Shown here: in pieces, positions 55,701 through 64,000 of the stretch | Position numbering within the stretch: the stretch's first letter is position 1 | Layout: the number at the start of each line of letters is the position of its first letter | Source: Dendrophyllia cribrosa | Lineage: Eukaryota > Cnidaria > Anthozoa > Scleractinia > Dendrophylliidae | DNA length: 64,000 nucleotides | Assembly: GCA_024195265.1 (NCBI GenBank) | Contig: JAJLRJ010000007.1 | Location: 4,579,558-4,643,557 of the forward strand | Direction: 5' to 3' | The notes under the pieces: generated by a model | Seen by the model: only the letters and a program-made list of their open reading frames with translations | The model's database searches: none | What the model was told of the DNA's origin: nothing | Made by a program: the position numbers and the translations under genes

Positions 55701-58700
55701 ATCAGTTGTTTTGATAGTTCTTAAAAAGCACAGTCAAATAAAAAAATCGTTGACTATCTGCAAGTCACCTATAATCACAAACAAAAGTAGTTTATGCACA
55801 GCGAGTTTGTAATATGTCTGGCTGATACTCTTTCCTGATTCATCCAGTTTTCAATCCTGCAAAAAAAGGCGCACTTTTCTCAGCTACAGGAGAGAAAATA
55901 AGTGGTAACCGTTTCAACTGTGTTACGGGAGGGGAAGAGGCGTTTTTGTACTTCCCATCATTGCATTTCCGGTTGCTTCTACTGACTGACCTGGGGGATG
56001 GGAATCTTTTCGTCTTTTATTCTCAATTTGATACTTTTCAGTAAAACACGAGGTTAAAGCGAAACATCTTCGCTAAGTTGCAAAAATAATTTGGAAAAAT
56101 ACAAGCCGCGACGGGAACGTATCTAACTCTTTTACAACGCGCCGCATTTGATCATATACATGGAATTTGCGCACTACAAATTTTTCGACTGCTTTCAAAT
56201 TTAAATTATAAAGCCCTCACTACTTTTGCAAACAAGTGTTCAAAACTATATATAACTGTGGAAGTATTTGCATTCTGTTGCCCTTCGTGCGGATATGTTT
56301 GGCGAGGAACTGAGTTGTCGTGTGTCATATGGGCAGCCGTGCACGTACGAAGGAATTGTTATCGATTGGATTGATTTGCGGCCAAAATGCTTTGATGACC
56401 CCTCTTAAGATACAAGTCTGCTTCAGAAGTGGTACTATGATCAAAATTTTGCACTTCCCTTTCTCTTCAGTTTTGGAGAAGTGCTGAATACTTACCACGC
56501 CAAATTTTCAGTTCAAATTTCAACGGTAAGAGCAGTTATTTTAAACGTAAAGTTCAGCTTCGGCTTGCGGCCATTACTCGATTTAAAAATGGCCGAGAGC
56601 CACATGGAGAGCTGGATCTAGTTATAAAGTTTCCTTTCATGTAGGGGTCATTCGTACCGTGTGGGTGTTAGGCAATTGGAAAATCAGGATTGGACTGAAC
56701 TACCAATTTGAACTCTGAGTTGTGGTTTTGGCCGCACACTGAAGAAAAACCCATTTGCACAGAAATAGGCGGTTCGACCGTTACTGACCGAAGGTCAAAA
56801 TCCAGACTAGAATATAAAAAATTCTAAATTCATTTGGACCAAAATGTTTCTTTTACAATATGGCGATCTGATGTGCTTTTTGTATTGGCTGCCGGAGGAA
56901 GGATGAAAAATCTGGCCGAGTTACTGCATGCTTGGGTAACCAGGCCAGGACTAGACCTCGTGTATAAAATAAACATGGCTTCCTCGACTCGTTGTATGTT
57001 ACATGGTAAAAGCCATAGAGAAAAAATTGAGAAGACGTGTAATGTTTTTGCAGCTTGTTTTATTTCTTGACTTACAATGTAGTCAATAAAAAGAGTTCAT
57101 GAATAAAGAAACAAACACGTAAATTATACATACATTATTAACTTTATTCACAAATATTGTCTTCGTCTAAAATTTATCATTGAAATTCCATAAAAACGGA
57201 GTCCACAGTCCAGTTTTCCACGCCGTAATTTAAAAAAAAATCAAATTTAATATTCTAACCCAAGATTGATTATTTTAGATGAGAGCGTAAGAGAATATAT
57301 TCAACTTAGGTCAGAACACTTAAGTTTAAACGTCCTCTCCGGACCACAACAAAACCAATATTTTCAAATAAAAATAACACAGGAATTCTACAGTTCACCA
57401 ATATTTCGACTGATGTGCCGATGGTAGCCTGCCATTTCAATTTCACCTTGAGTGAAGTGCGGTATAAGTGAATCTCTTCAACAAGACCGGCAAGCGAGAC
57501 CCGACAATCAGTCATCATGATTTATCCTTCGTTGTGGGGGCTTGGTAATTAGCGCCCACCAATTAGTCAGTGAAGCACTATCGCCCAGCTGCATGCAAGA
57601 TTATAGATCGGTCGCTAAAACCTGTTAAAATCATTTGACTGCAATCTGTTTGTATCATTTTTTCAGTGATGGATATTGCTGCGTTATCCCGTCCATCATA
57701 ATATAGAAAAAAGCTATAGCCCTTTCGAGTGAGAATGTCTTATTTTGTGAACCCAAAATCCTAACCCAAACTTGATAAAGACAACAGCGAGTTTCATCCG
57801 TCATATTGTCTTAAGAACTTCTAATACCTGAAGAAAACGGTCCGAAACGCTGTATTTTAACCTTGTAAGAATGGAAACGATAGAAGATTGTGTTTTAATC
57901 ACCGAACAACTCAACTACTAAACAACTGGCCCGGTATTCTTTGAAATACGGGTAAAATATTTCTTCCTAGACTCGCTGTAATGAATTCAGTTGTTCTATC
58001 TGCTTATAATTATTAGCTGCAAAAAACGGGAGTGCCTCTCATGTTTACAGTATTTACGAACTGTTTTTTATTTCACTTAAACACAGCAGGGAGTACAAAG
58101 CAATAAATCAATCGATTCAGGTCAGATACGCTTGTCAAATTAACGGTCCGCACATGTAACTATCGCCGACATCTTTTGGAGTGAAAAACACCCTCTTTTT
58201 TCGTCTAAATATATGTTGGCCAAAACGTATTTTTAAATATATACTTTAACTATTGCAAACCTAAAAGCTCGATTTTGAATATTTGTAAAATCAGAATTTG
58301 GTTTTAAAAGTTTCTCTTTTAGTTCAACTGTCAGACATCTGCGTCGACTATCCGTTGGCACTTTTCTCCCCATACAAGTTTGATCATGATGATCCATCTT
58401 TAGGGGGAACAGAAAATGGTGAAGATATTTTAATTACTGTTTAGTCTTCTTTGCTCCAAGGGTAATTAATAGCGTAGAGCTTTATTGCTTGCGATTGAAT
58501 CTCTGCAGTTGACAGAAGCACGAGGTTGTACGCGCTGACTTCTTATGGTATTAACTGAGAGAAAGCCGACTACACCGAATGACAAGGGAGAGCGTGAAAT
58601 TTTCACCTTCGCAAAGCACAACCTAATTTCGTGATGTCGTGTTAAAGGCTTGTTATCTTTAAGGATCAAATATTTTCTGTAACGAATATGCAGTGAAGCA

Positions 58701-60100
58701 CGTTTATGGGTCAGTCTTTGTTTGTATGCAAAACCGGAAAGCTCTTTGACGCCAAATGACGAATAGCATTGCAAATCAGTTGTGATTACTTTCGCTTATC
58801 TAAGATCCATTTGATTTGCAGCATATGGTGAGACTTGAACTTTTGCCTCAGGAAAAATCGACGACACGTGTGACGTGTGCCGGAAATTTCAACGAAAACA
58901 AAACTGAGGGGGAACTATAAGTTTACCTAAAGTAAGGATATTTTTCAAAAACTGCCGAGATTTAAAAAATAATGAATATTGTAATTCGTTTCCGGGAAAT
59001 TGTTTGGCACAGGTATTTGGCCATGAAATTAATTGCTCCCGTTTAGAGGGTTAATGTTATTCAAGAAATCCTCGGAAACAAGGCGCCAAAAACTATAGGT
59101 CTTCGTAAATTTTGTTATATTTAGTTTCTCGCTTAATATATTGGACGTGATCAAGACTATTTTTAACTGAAAAGCATGCAAAAGCTGAAAAATTGCCGTT
59201 CTTTCGTATTGCTACATTGATGTTCAACCCCAAAAAGGCACGTTGTTTTCATTCCATGGCTAGTTCGACGTGTTAGAGCGCTAGAAAGATTAGCTGTATT
59301 AGTTTTAGCACCGAGGAGCTTAAAGACAAGCCCTAAAATATCGGTTGTAAAACCTCATTTGATCTGGCAAAGCATAACAGTAAACTTCTTAAAGACTGAC
59401 CTTGAATGGCAATCCGTTTAAGATGTTTGCATTGAATGAACTTTTCATGAGCGCGGAAAAGCTTGTTGACTTTTCCGATGATCGTTGTTAAGTAATTAAG
59501 TAAAACTGACTAATCTGCGAAATAAGTCATTAAGTCATGTCAGGAAATGAATTTCTTTTCTTTTCCTCCGTTATCTTGACTGGATCGAAGCATTGTATTC
59601 TTTGTTGTCAGTGATGCTCGCTAGAGGAGCGCTCAGGTCTGTGAAGTGTCTTACTTCTATGCTATATTAATTTTCTGGCTGATGAAAAGATATAAAACTA
59701 CAGATCAAGTGCTTCCGAAATTAGCTTAAAAAATGTTAATTGTTATCGTCAAAATCAAAACTCCGTCCTGTAAAACATCATTGGATCCGCAATTTGAATT
59801 TGTGACCTAAAAGTCTGGGCACCAAAAAAATTGCTCATATTCGCATATGTCAGATAAGAACCGTGGTATTTGAATGACCTTTGAGTCTCGATCTACTTTA
59901 ATGTACATGACGAAATGCTTGATCGTGCTCCAAATATCAAGATGCAACCCATTTTTGCTCTACGTCCTTTATATTTGCCTTTCACAAGAAGTATAAGAAG
60001 CCGATAATAGACCTATATTTTTGTTGTGTAAGACCTCCCGATCTCCAATTCTCTCCGATTCCTTGAGCTGTTTATTTTAGCATTAGGCACATTCTTTTTA
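55701..60100. other. Intergenic region upstream of the carboxylesterase
   Basis: No gene is supported. Short open frames at 56296-56409 (plus, 37 residues, MFGEELSCRV start) and 57447-57518 (minus, ends at a GTGAAA donor-like site) have no recognisable family. The last kilobase probably contains the promoter of the carboxylesterase. Confidence 0.45.
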
Positions 60101-60414
60101 CCAGCTTAATTCTTATGATCGCTTTTTTCAAAAGACAGCTAGCTTATGTGCAACAAAGGTAAGTCATATTTCTTCTATGTTTATACTTTGTTGTTGATCT
60201 CAGCTGACATATTCACTCCGCCCCATTCAAGGCTTAAACTCAAACATGCATTTTTGATGATTTTACAGAGCGGGGACCTTTGAAAGACCGTTGCGTTTGG
60301 TCAGGGATTTGTTTGCCAATTTCATTTCATTAAGCGATCTTTCAACATTCATTGCAAATCTACCGAAGCAAGGAAGGAGTAAATTGGTTCATTTTAATTC
60401 GCTGATTTTGACAG

Positions 60415-62254
60415 AACACCTAACTTGCTGCGGATGATGGCCTTTCACTGCGCAGTTTTGTTGGCAGCTCTTCTGTTGTTTACAAGCAGCGAGACCAATT
60501 TCGTCCAATCTGCAAATGACAAGGTTGTCGTTGAGACAAGATATGGATCAGTGCAAGGAGTAATTCGCCGCTTTCCGGACATCAACAAGCCCATAAAGAC
60601 CGTAAACAAATTTCTAGGGATCCCTTACGCGGCGCCGCCAACAGGAGAGCTACGATTTCATCCACCACAGCAACCTACCGCTTGGAAACCTGCCGTTTAT
60701 AACGCCTCATATTTTAGGAGCATCTGCACGCAACCTGGTGAATACAACGAGCTTTTTTGGCCGAATTTTCACCATCCTGAAAGCGAGGACTGTTTATACC
60801 TAAACGTGTACACCCCCGTACAAAATAACAGTTCCTCAAAAGAACTCTACCCGGTCATGGTGTACATTCACGGGGGAGGGTACGAGGTTGGTACTCCTGT
60901 CATATCCCCCGGGGATGTGGTTGCCCTGTGGGGAGTTGTGCTGGTCACGATACAGTACCGTCTTGGCCCGTTTGGTTTTGTCACAACCGGAGACTCTGTC
61001 GCCCCCGGAAATTATGGAATGTTGGATCAGATCGAGGCTTTGAAGTGGGTTCAGGAGAACATAAACGCGTTTGAAGGCGACCCTTCAAAGGTTACCATAT
61101 TTGGCGAGAGCGCTGGCGGGTCCAGTGTGGGACTTCTGGTAATGTCCCCGCGATCCAAGGGCCTTTTTCATCGTGCTATTCCTATCAGTGGGGTTGAACT
61201 GTCACCTTATGCAATTGGCTCCAATACCACAGCTATTTCACACACAAAAACATTGGCTTCGAATCTTAACTGTTCTGTTGATGAAAGCGACGCAATCATA
61301 AGATGTCTTCGTTCAATTGACGCTCGTAAGCTTCTGACTGCATATGACAAACCAAACGTCTGGAGGCCTGTGGTCGATGGATTCTTCCTTCAAGACACAC
61401 CTGAGATCCTGAGAAAAGCCGGTTTATTCCATCACGTGACCGTCATGTCTGGCTTTACTAGTCAAGAAGGAGCGTACTTCTTCCCAGGAGTGATCAGTGC
61501 CGTGACACCTGAGACCTTTCGCCTCAACGTGAATTTCGTACTTGAGTACATTCTCAGCAATTACGGACAGACGTATACAAAACAATCAAAAATACCGGAC
61601 TCCCTGTTAGACGCAGTTGTATTCCTGAACACTCCCTGGCCGTACACGAACGATGTTAAAAAATTCAAGCGGAGTTTCTCGGACGTGATCACTGATTTCT
61701 GCGTGGCTGAGCCGACACACGCGAGTTTGCTATCCCAGAGCGTGCAGAGTCCCACCTACATGTTCGAGTTCGCGCACCGTTCAAAACTAAACCTCGCAGC
61801 TGATTGGCTCGGAGTACGACACAAAGATGATACCCCTTATCAGTTTGGCTTTCCGCTGATGAACCTAACAATTCTCCAAAACTACACCGAAGAAGACCGG
61901 AACATAAGCGACATGATCATTACACTATTCACAAACTTTGCCAAATATGGTAATCCAACTCCTGCGCCCGTAAGCGGTGTATCATGGGAACCGTTTAACT
62001 CGAGTCACAGGGCGTATCTTCGCATTAAACAACAGCCTGAAATGGCGACTAACTTCTACCCAACCAAAATGGCATTTTGGGGCGAGTATTATAAAAAGTT
62101 CTTAAAGGAAACAAAATGTCGTGATATCAGAGCAGTGACAAGTCGAGGGACGCAATGTAAGGGAATACACAGTAATTCGTTTCTTTTCATTTATATCATT
62201 ATTGCGTGTTTGTTGTTTAAACCCCTTTACTCCCAAGAGTGCCAAATACAGTAA
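60415..62254 (+). other. Coding exon of the carboxylesterase mRNA, with likely upstream 5' UTR exon
   Basis: A strong donor AACAAAG/GTAAGT ends at 60158, and an acceptor GATTTTGACAG ends at 60414. A 256-bp intron would join a noncoding first exon to the coding exon, leaving 19 bases before the ATG. Inferred from signals. Confidence 0.45.
60434..62254 (+). CDS. Carboxylesterase/cholinesterase-family ectoenzyme, intron-free coding region
   Basis: 606 residues from the ATG at 60434 (a longer frame from 60425 would need a TTG start). It is a type B carboxylesterase of the alpha/beta-hydrolase fold, expected to hydrolyse ester substrates outside the cell or in the secretory path. Residues 1 to about 20-29 form a signal peptide. 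It shows the SEDCLYLNVY signature (about 117-126), oxyanion loop YIHGGGY (144-150), nucleophile elbow FGESAGG with Ser226, GFTSQEGAYFF with acid Glu345, and GVRHKDD with His463, so the triad looks complete and it is not a dead neuroligin-like protein. Several N-glycosylation sites are present. A hydrophobic stretch FLFIYIIIACLLF near the C-terminus suggests a membrane or GPI anchor. The last codon and stop lie in a MITE end. The exact substrate cannot be read; acetylcholinesterase activity is not implied. Confidence 0.95.
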   Translation: MMAFHCAVLLAALLLFTSSETNFVQSANDKVVVETRYGSVQGVIRRFPDINKPIKTVNKFLGIPYAAPPTGELRFHPPQQPTAWKPAVYNASYFRSICTQPGEYNELFWPNFHHPESEDCLYLNVYTPVQNNSSSKELYPVMVYIHGGGYEVGTPVISPGDVVALWGVVLVTIQYRLGPFGFVTTGDSVAPGNYGMLDQIEALKWVQENINAFEGDPSKVTIFGESAGGSSVGLLVMSPRSKGLFHRAIPISGVELSPYAIGSNTTAISHTKTLASNLNCSVDESDAIIRCLRSIDARKLLTAYDKPNVWRPVVDGFFLQDTPEILRKAGLFHHVTVMSGFTSQEGAYFFPGVISAVTPETFRLNVNFVLEYILSNYGQTYTKQSKIPDSLLDAVVFLNTPWPYTNDVKKFKRSFSDVITDFCVAEPTHASLLSQSVQSPTYMFEFAHRSKLNLAADWLGVRHKDDTPYQFGFPLMNLTILQNYTEEDRNISDMIITLFTNFAKYGNPTPAPVSGVSWEPFNSSHRAYLRIKQQPEMATNFYPTKMAFWGEYYKKFLKETKCRDIRAVTSRGTQCKGIHSNSFLFIYIIIACLLFKPLYSQECQIQ

Positions 62255-62733
62255 AACCCCCGCGTATAAGAAACTAGATTTTTCCAAGTTAGCCTAAACA
62301 GGTTCTTGTAAATAGTGCTTACCAGGAAATTAGGCTAAACAGGTTCTTAAATAGGTTCTTATTTTGTTAAGAAAAAAGTGACTCATTTTCGGTATGTGTG
62401 GTGTATAATTTATAAAAATTATGCACAAATTATCTTAAAAAGTGACAGTGCGCACTTATACCAACCCTGTATGCACTTTAATTGAGATTATTGTCATATA
62501 GTATTTTCACCGAAGAAATACAGTTATTTGTTTTTGTGTTCATATATACAGTTTGTCAAGACTGCTTATTTTCTTTGATTTATAAATTTTTAGTTTTCGC
62601 TCCATTTATTTTAATAAAATAAGAACCTGCTTTGAAATTCTAGCCTAAACAGGTTCTTATTTAAAGGGGGTCTAAATAAAAATTTTTAGCCTAACAAGTT
62701 CTTAAATTCTAGGTTCTTATACGCGAGGTTCAA
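62249..62733. mobile_element. MITE with CAGTAAAACCCCCGCGTATA ends in the esterase 3' end
   Basis: The left end CAGTAAAACCCCCGCGTATA begins right after TA (62247-62248). The right end TAGGTTCTTATACGCGAGGT is its approximate complement. Internal direct repeats TAGCCTAAACAGGTTCTT occur at both sides. The esterase stop codon TAA (62252-62254) is inside the left end, and AATAAA (62613-62618) is inside the element. Confidence 0.82.
62613..62618 (+). terminator. Candidate poly(A) signal of the esterase gene
   Basis: AATAAA about 360 bases after the stop, within the MITE. It is the first canonical signal seen downstream of the stop codon. Confidence 0.45.
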
Positions 62734-63049
62734 GAAAAATCTTAAATTTCATTTTGTAAAATATTGAAAAACAAATGGTACCATGAAAGTTAATAGAACA
62801 AACTGGTTACGAAGCTCAACAAATTTCAAAAAGAGTGTACAAAGCTGCTTTGTTTTATGTTGAACGACCGTGACCGTGCACATTGTTTTGTTTAACGTGT
62901 GAGCGCAAATGTTTCCACTGGTCAGTTGCTCATATGCATTTCGATACTTTTTACCGTTTTGTGCACGGTTAAGGCAAACGAACAAAAGAAATGGAAAACA
63001 AAAACATATAACAAAGGACTGGCTGAGTTTTATAACCAGTTTATTCTAT

Positions 63050-63195
63050 TAACTATGGTACCATGCAGAAGTACACAGCCAAGAAGGTTTCATTTGAATG
63101 GTCACTCCATAGGATTTCATCTACAGACTCAAAAGTTAGACTGAACTACATTACATGTCTCCATAATTGACTCTTGGAGTGAAAGGGTTAAATAT
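63050..63195 (-). repeat. Dispersed repeat C, inverted copy
   Basis: On the minus strand: TTAACCCTTTCACTCCAAGA, GTCAATTATGGAGACATG, CTAACTTTTGAGTCTGTAG, ATGAAATCCTATGGAGTGAC and CATTCAAATGAAACCTTCTT. The block order matches the other copies. Confidence 0.78.
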
Positions 63196-63657
63196 ACCAC
63201 GAAAGATTAAAACGGATTTTCACCTCTCACTATTACCACACAAAATATTATTGCAGCTTAATTAATCAGATCCCATGTTTAACAGAAAAGTAGATAATTA
63301 TACTATTAAAGGCAACAATTGATTTATGCAGAAACTTGAGTAATATCCATGCAACGGTCTTTAAATTTACATAAGCGCGTTAAGCACAATCCGACTTTAC
63401 ACAGAGTCTATCCCAATTAGACATGATTTAACTGGAAAAACTGCGGTCTAAACCACAGTCAAATTTTAGTCTAAATCACTTTAAGATAATTATTGCGTTA
63501 TTTTTTAGATGTGTATTTTCTTTGATACGTCTCCTTCGTCTCGTTAATCACAGATACGCAAACTTCGCCGCCAACGAGCATCCAGCTTGTTCGGTTGGTA
63601 TCAAGCTGTTCTTATCATCATATAAATCAATTTTTGTCTTCCGAGAAAAAACCTATA

Positions 63658-63812
63658 GATGGTTTTCACTCACGTGACCTTCAGTCCTGTGGGACTCAAA
63701 TGACAAAGGCCATGGCGGCCATGTTGGTGCACATAACAAAAGAAGTTCATTAAAATTCTTTTGTAGGTGTGCAACAACATGGCCGCCGTGACGTAACGTG
63801 AAAACTCAACGG
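63658..63812. mobile_element. Foldback with TGGTTTTCACTCACGTGACC ends
   Basis: GTTTTCACTCACGTGAC pairs roughly with GTGACGTAACGTGAAAAC, and GGCGGCCATGTTG pairs with CAACATGGCCGCC inside. About 155 bp, MITE-like. Confidence 0.65.
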
Positions 63813-64000
63813 CGATACTGGTTGAAGTGAATGTTTCGTCCATTTATCTGGGATGATTTAGTATGTGAGTTATCAGTTCTGATTTCTCAGGCACCTTTTA
63901 TAAGGAAGTTACTCTTCTACATGTAAGAGATGAATTAAGAGCACAATCAACTGATAATTAGCCTCTCGTCTGCCGAAAAAGCGAAATTCTTGCATACGAG

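Noticed and set aside
56296..56409. 37-residue ORF MFGEELSCRV...
   Set aside because: Too short, no splice partner or family seen.
57447..57518. Possible minus-strand first exon ending at a donor-like GTGAAA
   Set aside because: The donor is weak and no downstream exon in phase was recognised.
60425..60433. Nine-base upstream extension of the esterase frame
   Set aside because: It begins with TTG. The first ATG is at 60434, and a eukaryotic start there fits the signal peptide.

Overview
The window looks like nuclear DNA from a marine invertebrate, most likely an anthozoan cnidarian (a stony coral or close relative). The reasons are intron-split animal genes with consensus GT-AG borders, roughly 60% or more A+T, very many short foldback (MITE-like) transposons, a tRNA-derived SINE, LINE 3' ends with short tandem tails, and frequent TACATGTA motifs. 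The phylum is inferred from general resemblance, not proven. There is no sign of operons, CRISPR arrays or bacterial genes.

Four protein genes can be supported. (1) Minus strand, about 10.24 to 2.33 kb: a seven-exon gene reconstructed by hand for a secreted-then-anchored type I membrane protein with a mannose-6-phosphate-receptor-homology (MRH/ATG27-like) lumenal domain. (2) Minus strand, about 25.0 to 17.1 kb: a complete six-coding-exon SPOP orthologue (MATH-BTB-BACK, CUL3 substrate adaptor), with a likely noncoding first exon ending at 29.56 kb. (3) Plus strand, 30.37 to 38.21 kb: a complete five-exon tetraspanin of the TSPAN13/TSPAN31 type. It is head to head with SPOP, so the two probably share the promoter interval of about 29.6-30.4 kb. 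(4) Plus strand, 60.43 to 62.25 kb: a carboxylesterase/cholinesterase-family ectoenzyme with an uninterrupted coding region and an intact Ser-Glu-His triad.

The rest is transposon-rich intergenic or intronic DNA. Highlights are five copies of one 275-290 bp MITE (3.9, 6.6, 34.8, 54.9 and 55.2 kb); a degraded Tc1/mariner element in the second coding intron of SPOP (22.3-23.9 kb) with a smaller MITE inside its terminal repeat; several long foldbacks (0.75, 2.9, 5.8, 12.5, 13.3, 14.2, 36.4, 37.5 and 50.3 kb); two minisatellites and a trinucleotide array in SPOP introns; and a very large inverted repeat at 40.2-47.0 kb. The left arm of that repeat carries two later insertions, a tRNA-derived SINE and a 2.3-kb element, while the right arm still shows both empty sites.

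The genes are ordinary housekeeping or cell-surface genes and do not form a pathway. The unusual material lies in the mobile-element layers, including a MITE that supplies the stop codon and probable poly(A) signal of the carboxylesterase gene. I did not find a clearly new multi-gene system.
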